Made by a program: the position numbers and the translations under genes. The notes below the pieces were generated by a model. That model was not told the DNA's origin. It ran no database searches and worked only from the letters and a program-made list of their open reading frames with translations. A stretch of 64,000 bases of DNA from an uncultured Rhodopila sp. (GTDB lineage: Bacteria > Pseudomonadota > Alphaproteobacteria > Acetobacterales > Acetobacteraceae), in the NCBI GenBank assembly GCA_903932145.1, contig CAIZFE010000081.1, positions 1 through 64,000 of the forward strand, in the 5' to 3' direction. This document shows, in pieces, positions 1 to 7,514 of this stretch (its first letter is position 1; every line of letters starts with the position of its first letter).

Positions 1-2
1 AC

Positions 3-236
3 GTGTTTATCGAAAGGTTATGGCGGTCCCTGAAATACGAATGTGTGTATCTACACGCTTACGAGACGGGGTCTGAGCTGCGCGCCGGGCTATTGGCATG
101 GGTTGGGCTTTACAACGCCCGTCGGCCACACACGGCGCTTGCTGGACGCACACCTGATGAGGTTTATGGATCGGCGCGACCGTTGCCTGCTCACGGGCAT
201 GCCCGTGAGCAGGCAACGGTCGGTCTGGCGGCATGA
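3..236 (+). CDS. IS3-family transposase OrfB, C-terminal fragment
   Basis: This is the C-terminal part of a DDE integrase-core transposase (IS3 OrfB/rve family). The visible motifs are ERLWRSLKYECVYL, then YNARRPHTALAGRTPDEVY. These are the conserved region containing the last catalytic Glu (the E of FIERLWRSLK) and the YN-RRPH tail. The protein starts before the window; the GTG at position 3 is an internal codon, not a start. The last 20 codons run through a 46-bp perfect palindrome, so the extreme C-terminus may be a rearranged tail rather than native sequence. Confidence 0.85.
   Translation: MFIERLWRSLKYECVYLHAYETGSELRAGLLAWVGLYNARRPHTALAGRTPDEVYGSARPLPAHGHAREQATVGLAA
177..222. repeat. 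46-bp perfect palindrome in the transposase 3' end
   Basis: Positions 177-222 equal their own reverse complement over all 46 bases, with no spacer; the centre lies between 199 and 200 (GGGCATGCCC). It overlaps the last codons of the transposase and lies about 75 bp inside the element end. As RNA it could fold into a 20-plus-bp hairpin. No T-run follows, so it is not a canonical intrinsic terminator on either strand. Confidence 0.9.
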
Positions 237-360
237 TGATGAACCAGGGATTAGCTTAACAACGCCGCTGGGCTGTCCAAACGACCGGGACCACCTCACG
301 TGGCCGCTGCTGCGGCCGCCCGGGCGGTGTGAAGTTTTCCATCGTGGTATCTTGTCCCGC

Positions 361-2034
361 CTATCCGGCCAATTCGGGCTTTGCCATCCATTCCTTACCG
401 CGCAGCATCGCCTTCCAGTAAACGAAAGGCAGCATCTGCTCCTTAAGCAACCACGCGAGGCGGCTCGGGCGCGTTCCGTCGATCAGCCAGTTCGGAAAGC
501 TTGGAAGCATTTTTCCACCGTAACCAAATTCAGCCAGAACGATGCGTCCTCGTTCGACCGTCAGCGGACACGACCCGTAACCGTCGTACACGGCGTCGGC
601 CGCACGGATGGCACCCATATCCTTGAGGAGGTTGTGCGCCACGATCGGAGCCTGCTTGCGCGCGGCAGCGGCCGTCTTCGCATTCGGTGCATTGCAGGCG
701 TCGCCCAGGCCATAGACGCCGGCAAGTGTCTTGTGCCGCAGGGTTCCTTGATCGACGTCCGTCCAGCCCGCGGCATCAGCCAGCGGCGAGACCCGCAGGA
801 AGTCGGGTGCCGTCTGCGGCGGAACAACGTGGATCATATCGAACTCGGTTTCAACTTCGGATTTAACACCATCGGCATCAGTTTTGGTGAACCACGCCTT
901 TCGGGCAGGACCATCGATCCGCGTCAGCGTGTGCTGAAATTTGAGGTGCACACCGTATTTTTCCACGTATTCCATCAGTGCCGGGACGTAGTCCTTGACC
1001 CCGAACAAGACACCGCCCGCGTTGAAGAAATCAATCTCGACGTTCTTGATGATTCCTTGACGTCTCCAATGGTCAGCCGAGAGATACATCGCTTTTTGAG
1101 GGGCGCCCGCACATTTGATGGGCATTGGCGGCTGGGTGAATACGGCGCGACCGCCCTTGAGTCCCTGTACCAGTTCCCAGGTGTAGGGGGCGAGGTCGTA
1201 ACGGTAATTGGACGTGACGCCGTTTCGGCCAAGCGTATCGGTCAGCCCCTCAATACCGCCCCAGTTGAGTTTCAGCCCGGGTGCGACGACCAGCCTGCCA
1301 TATTTGACGACGCGGCAACCGTCCAGGATGACCGCATTATTCTCCGGCTCGAAAGCTGCAACCCCGGCTTTGATCCAATGGACACCCGAGGGAATCAGGG
1401 ACGCCATCGTCCTGGCGGTCGTCTGAGGGTTGAATATGCCGCCGCCGACCATGGTCCAGCCCGGCTGGTAATAGTGGATATCGGCCGGATCGATGATGGC
1501 GATGTCGAGATCGGGCTTGCGCGTTTTCAGACTTGAAGCAATAGCAATACCGGCGGCGCCGCCTCCAACAATGACGACCTCGTGCCGCCGCTCCGCGTTC
1601 TCGGTTGGCGTCCGGCCGCCGTTCACGACGCGACGCACGACCCCCTTCATGTCGAAGCCCGCTGCCTTTGTCGCAGACATTATTTCCGCCGCCGGCCGTC
1701 CTTTCGTGGCTTCGGACAGCGACCACAGTGTGGCGGATCGTGTCCCGGTGCGGCAAAAGGCCAGTGTGGGATTGGGCAAACGTTCAAGCAGGTCACCGAA
1801 CGCCCGCGCGTCATCGTCGCCCACTTTGCCGGAAGCCACGGGCAGATAGGCAGCTTCCAATCCTGCCTCGCGGCATGTCTCTGCGATTTCAGCGAAATTC
1901 GGCTGGCCGGCTCCCTCGCCGTCCGGGCGATTGCAGACGACGGAGCGGAATCCCTTGGCGGCAAGTTCCTGAACATCGGCCGCCAGGATTTGCGGCGCGA
2001 CAGCGAGCGTCGGTGTCAGCGATAGCGGGTTCAT
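361..2034 (-). CDS. sqr: DUF442 phosphatase-like domain fused to sulfide:quinone oxidoreductase
   Basis: A 557-aa fusion protein. Residues 1-140 form a DUF442 (beta-lactamase hydrolase-like phosphatase, TIGR01244-type) domain with a Cys-loop FCRTGTRSA (Cys94). Residues 150-557 are a flavoprotein sulfide:quinone oxidoreductase with the FAD motif VVIVGGGAAGIA near 153 and a second GDACNAP motif. The redox cysteines expected of a type II-like SQR are present: Cys308 in KCAGAPQK and Cys447 in GDAC. It should oxidise sulfide at the cytoplasmic membrane, pass electrons to quinone and form persulfide. The DUF442 part may handle the persulfide, which is inference. It is the last gene of the minus-strand sulfide operon, 59 bp after the persulfide dioxygenase gene. 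The ATG at 2034 follows a GGGA about 10 bases upstream. Confidence 0.92.
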   Translation of the reverse strand: MNPLSLTPTLAVAPQILAADVQELAAKGFRSVVCNRPDGEGAGQPNFAEIAETCREAGLEAAYLPVASGKVGDDDARAFGDLLERLPNPTLAFCRTGTRSATLWSLSEATKGRPAAEIMSATKAAGFDMKGVVRRVVNGGRTPTENAERRHEVVIVGGGAAGIAIASSLKTRKPDLDIAIIDPADIHYYQPGWTMVGGGIFNPQTTARTMASLIPSGVHWIKAGVAAFEPENNAVILDGCRVVKYGRLVVAPGLKLNWGGIEGLTDTLGRNGVTSNYRYDLAPYTWELVQGLKGGRAVFTQPPMPIKCAGAPQKAMYLSADHWRRQGIIKNVEIDFFNAGGVLFGVKDYVPALMEYVEKYGVHLKFQHTLTRIDGPARKAWFTKTDADGVKSEVETEFDMIHVVPPQTAPDFLRVSPLADAAGWTDVDQGTLRHKTLAGVYGLGDACNAPNAKTAAAARKQAPIVAHNLLKDMGAIRAADAVYDGYGSCPLTVERGRIVLAEFGYGGKMLPSFPNWLIDGTRPSRLAWLLKEQMLPFVYWKAMLRGKEWMAKPELAG

Positions 2035-2093
2035 GATCGTTTTTTCCCAGAAATTGTGTTTTGGCTGCGCGCCCGGGCACAGATTTGGTCGTG

Positions 2094-2987
2094 TCAGAGG
2101 GCGTTCAACGGAACTTTAAGGAACCGGCGCTCGCCGGTCTCGGGTTCCGGAAGCTTGCCGCCATGCATGTTGATTTGGATCGAAGGGATGATCAGCCGCG
2201 GCATCCCGAGCGTGGCATCGCGTGCCGTTCTCATCGCCACGAACTCGTCTTCTGAAATGCCGTCGCGAACATGGACATTGTTTGCGCGCTCGTCCGCGAC
2301 CATCGTCTCCCAGCGAATGTCACGGCCGTTCGGTCCGTAATCGTGGCACATGAACAGCCGTGTTTCAGGCGGTAGCGTGAGCAGGCGCTTGATGGAGCGG
2401 TAGAGTTCGCGCGCATCGCCGCCGGGAAAATCGGCTCGGGCCGTGCCGCCGTCCGGCATGAACAACGTATCGCCAACAAAAGCGGCATCCCCAATGACGT
2501 GCGTCATGCAGGCGGGCGTGTGACCGGGCGTGTGCATCGCGAACGCTGTCATTGTGCCGATCGCATAGGTGTCGCCGTCGGCGAACAGACGATCGAACTG
2601 GCTGCCATCGCGATGAAACGCGGTGCCCTCGTTAAACACTTTGCCGAAGACTTGCTGCACCACGGTGATCTCGGCACCGATGCCGATTTTGCCGCCGAGG
2701 GCCGTCTGGATGTATGGCGCGGCAGAAATGTGGTCGGCGTGGACATGCGTCTCGATCAGCCATTCGAGCGTCAGTCCATGCTCGCGGATGAAAGCGATGA
2801 TGGCATCGGCCGAGCGGTGTCCGATCCGGGCGGCCGGGTAGTCAAAATCGAGAACGCTGTCGATGACCGCGCAGGATTGCGACGCGGGGTCCTTCACGAC
2901 GTAGCTGATCGTATTCGTGTCGGCATCGAAAAAGGGCGTAACGTCCGGTTTAACTGATAGATTGACGGCATACGGAACGATATTCAT
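2094..2987 (-). CDS. blh: ETHE1/Blh-type persulfide dioxygenase
   Basis: A 297-aa metallo-beta-lactamase-fold enzyme of the ETHE1/Blh persulfide dioxygenase family. It carries the metal-binding motif THVHADHISAAPYI, then HTPGHTPACM, GDTLFMPDGGTARADF and a late CHDYGP. These are the usual His/Asp ligands of the mononuclear iron site. The family oxidises glutathione persulfide to sulfite plus GSH in the cytoplasm, which removes the product of SQR. The start at 2987 is set by a strong GGAGG seven bases upstream; the open frame runs further upstream without supporting signals. It lies 29 bp downstream of the TauE/SafE gene in the same operon. The orthologous gene in Xylella and Agrobacterium is BigR-controlled. 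Confidence 0.92.
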   Translation of the reverse strand: MNIVPYAVNLSVKPDVTPFFDADTNTISYVVKDPASQSCAVIDSVLDFDYPAARIGHRSADAIIAFIREHGLTLEWLIETHVHADHISAAPYIQTALGGKIGIGAEITVVQQVFGKVFNEGTAFHRDGSQFDRLFADGDTYAIGTMTAFAMHTPGHTPACMTHVIGDAAFVGDTLFMPDGGTARADFPGGDARELYRSIKRLLTLPPETRLFMCHDYGPNGRDIRWETMVADERANNVHVRDGISEDEFVAMRTARDATLGMPRLIIPSIQINMHGGKLPEPETGERRFLKVPLNAL

Positions 2988-3016
2988 GGCAACATCCTCC
3001 TTGTCTTTGATTGGGA

Positions 3017-3781
3017 TTATGCCTGGCCCACGGAGCGCCAGATAATGTAGAAGGCAACAGCGAACACTAAAGCCGCGAACATGCGGTTCAGACTGTTCCG
3101 CCGGGCGGCGAGGTGGCAGGCGGCCTTCATACCGAGCCAGCCACCCGCAATGCCGCCGCCGATAAACTCGGCCGCTACCAGCCAATCTACCATTCCGGAA
3201 GAGGCATAGTTCAGTGCTGTCGCCAGACCGAAAGCACCGACGGCGAGCAGCGAAGTGCCGATGGCATTGATCATGGGCATGCCGGTCGCGAGGATGAGGC
3301 CAGGGACGATGAGAAAACCCCCGCCAATCCCGAAGAACCCCGATAACGTCCCAACGCACAACCCGACCCCGGCCACTTTCGCTGCCACGATCGGGGTCAT
3401 CGCCGCCGGAGCCGTGCCGCCGCCACGTCGCGGACGCAGCATCAGCACCCCGACCACCAGCATCATGATCGCGAACAGCAGAATGAGGCGCTGACCATCG
3501 AATGTTTTGCCGATCGTTGACCCGATCAGCGCGCCGACCACTCCCGTTGTGGCGAACAGCGCCGCTGTCGCCCATCGCACATTGCCCGCCCTGGCGTGGC
3601 CGCCAAAATTGACGAAGGCATTGGCTGAGACGGCGAGTGCGCCGGTGCCGATCGCGACGTGTGGGGGCAAGCCAACTAAATAAAGCAGCAGTGGTGTGGC
3701 TACGATGGAGCCGCCGCCGCCGATCAAGCCCAGGGTGAAGCCAACAAAGCTCCCCGAAGCAATCGCGATCAGTTCAAACAT
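3017..3781 (-). CDS. TauE/SafE family sulfite/organosulfur permease
   Basis: A 254-aa polytopic membrane protein of the TauE/SafE (DUF81) family. Glycine-rich transmembrane helices occur in two repeat halves, starting GFTLGLIGGGGSIVATPLLL and, in the second half, GTLSGFFGIGGGFLIVPGLI. These are the duplicated family signatures. Members export sulfite or related sulfur anions. Beside a persulfide dioxygenase that makes sulfite, an export role is a reasonable inference. The ATG at 3781 has GGAAGGA upstream and overlaps the end of the repressor gene by 8 bases, so the two are probably translationally coupled. Confidence 0.88.
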   Translation of the reverse strand: MFELIAIASGSFVGFTLGLIGGGGSIVATPLLLYLVGLPPHVAIGTGALAVSANAFVNFGGHARAGNVRWATAALFATTGVVGALIGSTIGKTFDGQRLILLFAIMMLVVGVLMLRPRRGGGTAPAAMTPIVAAKVAGVGLCVGTLSGFFGIGGGFLIVPGLILATGMPMINAIGTSLLAVGAFGLATALNYASSGMVDWLVAAEFIGGGIAGGWLGMKAACHLAARRNSLNRMFAALVFAVAFYIIWRSVGQA

Positions 3782-4265
3782 TGGTTCGCGTCCTTCCGGT
3801 GGGTGCAGCGGGCCATCCGGCAACGGAGAACACGCCGCATTCGGTCGCAGCGCGCGGTTGGGTTTTGGCCGGCGCGGTTTGCTCCGGCTTTGCGGGCAAC
3901 GGCCTGAGCATTTGCCTGGCTGCGGTAACCGGAATGCGTGGTGATGTGTGCGGCTGGGGGGGCGCGTCGAACGCATGCCGCACTGCATCCAGGATGATGC
4001 GCACACGTTCGTCGGCAAGGCTGTAAAACACGGCCTTGGCTTCCCGGCGGGTGGTGACCAGACCGGCCTCACGAAGCTGCCCAAGTTGTTGCGACAGGTT
4101 CGGCTGCTTCAGGCCGAGCTCGCTTTCAAACCCGCCGACGGCAAGTTCACCGGCCAGCAGCCGGCAAAGGATCTGTAGCCGCATCGGATGCGCAAGGGCC
4201 CGGAGTAACTCAGCGGCAGCCTGAGGGTCGCAAGCGTCTCCAGGGGCGGTTTTGAGCGCGCTCAT
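3774..4265 (-). CDS. bigR: BigR/SqrR-like ArsR-family repressor
   Basis: A 163-aa winged-helix regulator. The core (about residues 16-98) matches the sulfide-responsive BigR/SqrR subgroup: LRALAHPMRLQILCRLL, then LKQPNLSQQLGQLREAGLV as recognition region, then VFYSLADERV. Known members repress sulfide-detoxification genes and release DNA when two cysteines form a disulfide or polysulfide link. Cys34 (ILCRLL) matches the first sensor cysteine. No cysteine occurs near residue 100, where the second is expected. The only others are Cys12 and Cys143, the latter in an unusual Pro/Ala-rich C-terminal extension of about 60 residues. The start at 4265 shares ATGA with the peroxiredoxin stop. Likely target: the AT-rich region at 4928-5005. 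Confidence 0.87.
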   Translation of the reverse strand: MSALKTAPGDACDPQAAAELLRALAHPMRLQILCRLLAGELAVGGFESELGLKQPNLSQQLGQLREAGLVTTRREAKAVFYSLADERVRIILDAVRHAFDAPPQPHTSPRIPVTAARQMLRPLPAKPEQTAPAKTQPRAATECGVFSVAGWPAAPTGRTRTNV

Positions 4266-4927
4266 TGCCTGGCCGCCTGTGATTGATAATACCAAGCGGT
4301 CGCACCAGCGTCCGCACGGGCGTCAGCCTCTGCGACCGTTAGCGGTGGCGGCAAAATGCCATCCTGCCCGGGAAGCCATCCGGCCGGGGTTGAAAGGCCG
4401 GATGCGTCGGTTTCCTGAAGGGCCGCGAGTGCCCGAAGAAGCTCGTCAACATTGCGGCCTGTCGCCATCGGGTAATAGGTCAGCAGGCGAACGATGCCAG
4501 TTGGGTCAATCAGGAATGTCGCTCTGACCGTCGATGTGTCGGCATCCGCGGGATGGATCATTCCATAAGCGGCAGCGATGGACATGGAGAGGTCTTCGGC
4601 CACGGGGAACGGGATTTCGACCCCGAACTCGGTGCGAATGCTCCGGACCCAGGCCAAGTGCGCATACAAACTGTCAACCGACAGCCCCAACAGTTCGCAC
4701 CCCAACGCCTGGAACTGGTCGAATACCTTCGCGAAGGCGATGAACTCGGACGCGCAGACAGGCGTGAAATCGGACGGATGCGAAAAAAGCAGCAGCCAGC
4801 GTCCGCGGTATCCCTCGAGAGTCCGCTCGCCAAGCGTCGTCCTGACGCGGAATGGAACAGCAGGTTCTCCAATGCGTGGAAGACGGGCCAGCGGCATGGC
4901 CATCTCGGTTTGCGTCGTGTCGCTCAT
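4262..4927 (-). CDS. Peroxiredoxin (AhpC/1-Cys Prx type)
   Basis: A 221-aa thiol peroxidase. The peroxidatic motif is HPSDFTPVCASEF (Cys within PVC), followed by LGLSVDSLYAHLAWV and a long C-terminal arm typical of the Prx6/1-Cys group. It reduces peroxides in the cytoplasm. It is the first gene of the minus-strand sulfide operon, so it probably protects against peroxide formed during sulfide oxidation or itself reacts with persulfides (inference). The ATG at 4927 was preferred over an upstream in-frame ATG at 4945 because GGAG lies 8 bases before it. Its TGA overlaps the repressor start. Confidence 0.88.
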   Translation of the reverse strand: MSDTTQTEMAMPLARLPRIGEPAVPFRVRTTLGERTLEGYRGRWLLLFSHPSDFTPVCASEFIAFAKVFDQFQALGCELLGLSVDSLYAHLAWVRSIRTEFGVEIPFPVAEDLSMSIAAAYGMIHPADADTSTVRATFLIDPTGIVRLLTYYPMATGRNVDELLRALAALQETDASGLSTPAGWLPGQDGILPPPLTVAEADARADAGATAWYYQSQAARQ

Positions 4928-5005
4928 GGGGTACTCCATATACATTTACATTATGTATAATTTAATATCATATAATGTCAAGTGACTGAAGATGAGGACA
5001 CGCAC
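4928..5005. promoter_or_regulatory. AT-rich divergent promoter/operator between the sulfide operon and cydAB
   Basis: A 78-bp intergenic region whose central 40 bases (4939-4981) are very AT-rich in an otherwise GC-rich sequence. An inverted repeat ACATTAT (4948-4954) and ATAATGT (4972-4978), 17 bases apart, is centred between the two genes. Characterised BigR operators are AT-rich dyads between divergent transcripts, so this is the expected site for the repressor encoded by the second gene. It may control both directions. The exact -10/-35 elements cannot be fixed by eye. Confidence 0.6.
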
Positions 5006-6394
5006 ATGAATGGCTGGGACGCATTTCATCTGGCGAGGGCGCAGTTCGCGTTCACGGTGATGGCTCACATCATCTTTCCGGCCCTCTCGATTGGGCTTGC
5101 CAGCTATCTCGCCGTTCTCGAAGGCCTGTGGCTGCGCACCGGGCGGCGCGTTTACCTCGACCTGTTCCGTTACTGGCTTAAACCGTTCTCGCTTGCATTC
5201 GGGATGGGGGTCGTGAGTGGACTGGTGATGTCCTATCAGTTCGGAACCAACTGGAGTGCCTTCGCGGACAAAACCGGACCGGTGATCGGCCCGCTCATGG
5301 GCTACGAGGTGCTCAGCGCCTTCTTCCTGGAAGCCGGCTTCCTGGGCGTGATGCTGTTCGGCATGGAGCGGGTCGGCCCCGGGTTGCACTTCATCGCGAC
5401 GTGCATCGTTGCGCTCGGCACGCTTGTCTCCGCGATTTGGATTCTATCGGTGAACTCGTGGATGCAAACCCCGGCAGGCTACATCATCGGCGCGGACGGC
5501 CGCTTTGTTCCCGAGAGTTGGTTGAAAATCATCTTCAACCCGAGCTTCCCTGTGCGCTTGCCGCACATGGTGATGGCGTCCTATTTGTCTGTTGCCTTCG
5601 TGGTCGGCGCGACAGGAGCATGGCATCTGCTGCGCGACCGTCAGAACGAGGCATCGCGCATGATGTTCTCCATGGCCATGTGGATGGCGGCAATCGTCGC
5701 ACCCGCGCAAATTGCCATGGGCGATATGCATGGGCTGAACACCCTGGAGTACCAACCCGCCAAGGTGGCTGCCATGGAAGGGCTGTTCGATACCACCAAA
5801 GGCGCGCCGCTGGCTTTGTTCGGAATTCCAAACATGAAGACCGAGCGCCTCGATTATGCGTTGGAGATCCCGCATGCGTCGTCGCTGATCCTGACGCATG
5901 AATGGAACGGCGAGGTCCAGGGCCTCAAGACATGGCCGATTGCAGACCGCCCGAATGCGTTGATCGTGTTCTGGTCGTTCCGCGTGATGGTCGGTTTGGG
6001 ATTTGCGATGCTTGGCATCGGCCTGGCCAGCCTATGGCTGCGATACAAGCGTCATTTCTACGACAGCCGACTGCTCTATTGGGCCGCGGTTGCGATGGGT
6101 CCGTCAGGTCTTGTCGCTTTGCTGGCGGGTTGGGTTACGACCGAAGTCGGACGCCAACCTTTTACCGTTTACGGCTTGCTGCGAACGGCGGACAGTCTAT
6201 CCCCGATCGGCGCACCGGGTGTCGCGATTTCACTGGCGGCGTTCGTTGTCGTTTACCTGACCGTGTTTGGCGCCGGTGTCATCCTTATGCTGCGCATCAT
6301 GGCAACGCCGCCTCAGCCCGGTGAGTTGGGACCTGCGCCTCTTCCATCACACGCGGCGGGCATTGTGCCCGGCCCCGCCATGGCCGCGGAGTAA
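5006..6394 (+). CDS. cydA: Cytochrome bd (cyanide-insensitive type) ubiquinol oxidase subunit I
   Basis: A 462-aa membrane protein, subunit I of a bd-type quinol:oxygen oxidoreductase. Visible are the N-terminal haem-ligand helix (LARAQFAFTVMAHIIFPAL), the GYEVLSAFFLEAGFLGVMLFG helix with the conserved Glu residues, and GWVTTEVGRQPF, a hallmark of CydA. The Q-loop is short, as in the cyanide-insensitive (CIO) branch. It accepts electrons from quinol without pumping protons. GTG 4982 is in frame, but the ATG at 5006 has GAGGA seven bases upstream and begins at the conserved N-terminus. It shares TAATG with cydB. bd oxidases are known to resist sulfide, which fits the divergent sulfide operon. 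Confidence 0.95.
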   Translation: MNGWDAFHLARAQFAFTVMAHIIFPALSIGLASYLAVLEGLWLRTGRRVYLDLFRYWLKPFSLAFGMGVVSGLVMSYQFGTNWSAFADKTGPVIGPLMGYEVLSAFFLEAGFLGVMLFGMERVGPGLHFIATCIVALGTLVSAIWILSVNSWMQTPAGYIIGADGRFVPESWLKIIFNPSFPVRLPHMVMASYLSVAFVVGATGAWHLLRDRQNEASRMMFSMAMWMAAIVAPAQIAMGDMHGLNTLEYQPAKVAAMEGLFDTTKGAPLALFGIPNMKTERLDYALEIPHASSLILTHEWNGEVQGLKTWPIADRPNALIVFWSFRVMVGLGFAMLGIGLASLWLRYKRHFYDSRLLYWAAVAMGPSGLVALLAGWVTTEVGRQPFTVYGLLRTADSLSPIGAPGVAISLAAFVVVYLTVFGAGVILMLRIMATPPQPGELGPAPLPSHAAGIVPGPAMAAE

Positions 6395-7404
6395 TGCCAA
6401 TGGATCTTCCTGTCATCTGGGCGGCCCTGATCGCCTTTGCAGTCCTTGCTTACATTGTCATGGATGGTTTTGACCTGGGCGTTGGCATCTTGTTTGCCGC
6501 GGAGCATGACGACGCCGACCGGGATGTCATGGTCAACTCCGTGGCCCCCGTATGGGATGGCAATGAGACCTGGTTGGTGCTGGGCGGTGGCGGCCTGTTC
6601 GCGGTGTTCCCGTTGGCGTACGCCACGATCCTGCCTGCGCTGTACCCCGCCATCATTGGGATGCTGCTGGCATTGGTGTTTCGAGGCGTTGCCTTTGAAT
6701 TCCGCTTCCGCGCCTTCACCCGATTCGGACGGCGCCTTTGGGACATCTCATTCCTTTTGGGGTCCACCGTTGCCGCGTTTTGCCAAGGGCTGACGCTAGG
6801 TGGGTTGCTCCAGGGAATTCATGTGGTCAACCGTGCTTATGCGGGCGGCTGGTGGGACTGGCTCACCGGCTTTTCTATCCTGTGTGGCATCGCGGTCGTC
6901 GTTGGTTATGCACTGCTTGGCGCAACCTGGCTTGTCTGGCGCACCGAGGGCGCTTTGCAGGGCCGTTGCCGCGGTTATGCGCGGGGGCTCGGCGTTGCCA
7001 CACTGGCGCTCATCGTCGTCGTCAGCCTGTGGACGCCGATGCTGCACCCACGCTTTGCCGAGCGGTGGTTCGGTTGGCCGGGTATCCTGCTGACCAGCCC
7101 GGTTCCATTGCTGGTCGCGGTGCTGGCCTGGCGCGGTTGGCGTGGCCTTCAGCGCAACGAACATCTGTCGCCTTTCCTGTGTGCGCTCGGTTGGTTTGTC
7201 CTTTGCTTCGCTGGCCTGGGCATCAGCATGTTCCCACTGATGGTGCCACCGAGTATCGACATCTGGCAGGCGGCGGCGCCATACGACAGCCAGCTTTTTC
7301 TGCTGGTGGGCGCACTCGTCCTGGTGCCGATTATTCTTGTTTACACCGGATATGCCTACTGGGTGTTCCGCGGGAAGGTTAAGGCGGGAGCACACTATCA
7401 TTGA
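6394..7404 (+). CDS. cydB: Cytochrome bd ubiquinol oxidase subunit II
   Basis: A 336-aa integral membrane protein with the CydB N-terminus (LAYIVMDGFDLGVGIL), then SVAPVWDGNETWLVLGGGGLFAVFP split over the first loop, and eight or nine transmembrane segments. It forms the bd oxidase heterodimer with CydA. The start overlaps the cydA stop by one base (TAATG); a second in-frame ATG at 6400 is also possible. The 3' end overlaps the small DUF2474 gene as TGATG, so the three genes form one coupled transcript. Confidence 0.95.
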   Translation: MPMDLPVIWAALIAFAVLAYIVMDGFDLGVGILFAAEHDDADRDVMVNSVAPVWDGNETWLVLGGGGLFAVFPLAYATILPALYPAIIGMLLALVFRGVAFEFRFRAFTRFGRRLWDISFLLGSTVAAFCQGLTLGGLLQGIHVVNRAYAGGWWDWLTGFSILCGIAVVVGYALLGATWLVWRTEGALQGRCRGYARGLGVATLALIVVVSLWTPMLHPRFAERWFGWPGILLTSPVPLLVAVLAWRGWRGLQRNEHLSPFLCALGWFVLCFAGLGISMFPLMVPPSIDIWQAAAPYDSQLFLLVGALVLVPIILVYTGYAYWVFRGKVKAGAHYH

Positions 7405-7514
7405 TGGTTCGCAAACTCCTTTGGTTCGTAGTGCTATGGCTCGGCAGCGTGATCTCGGTCGGCGTGGTTGCCAGCGTGCTGCGGCTGGCGATGCGGGCCG
7501 TCGGTCAGCCATGA
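7404..7514 (+). CDS. DUF2474-type small subunit of the bd oxidase
   Basis: A 36-aa single-helix membrane peptide beginning MVRKLLWFVVLWLGSV, followed by more hydrophobic residues and a short basic tail. DUF2474 proteins are tiny, have an N-terminal RLLWF-like motif, and are encoded directly after CIO-type cydAB, as here. They are the likely counterpart of CydX, a small stabilising subunit. The ATG overlaps the cydB stop (TGATG), and its own stop overlaps the next ATG (ATGA). Its length would hide it from most gene callers, but position, coupling and composition agree. Confidence 0.8.
   Translation: MVRKLLWFVVLWLGSVISVGVVASVLRLAMRAVGQP

Larger units (their letters stand above)
1..298 (+). mobile_element. 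IS3-family insertion sequence, 3' end only
   Basis: This is the right-hand end of an IS3-family element. It holds the last 77 codons of the integrase-type transposase, followed by about 60 bp of non-coding DNA. That DNA ends in a probable terminal inverted repeat finishing at 298. Read from the outside inwards, the end begins TGAGGTGGTCCCGG, which resembles the TGA-GGTGG-CCC type ends of many IS3 elements. The left end lies outside the window, so neither completeness nor a target duplication can be judged. The sulfide operon ends only 62 bp beyond the proposed IS boundary. Confidence 0.65.

Noticed and set aside
43-1536. A plus-strand frame of about 500 codons opposite the SQR gene
   Set aside because: It is the mirror frame of a confirmed flavoprotein and crosses the IS boundary; no coding signals.
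2988-3575. An extended N-terminus for the persulfide dioxygenase
   Set aside because: The extra residues are the antiphase reading of the TauE/SafE gene; a strong GGAGG marks the start at 2987.
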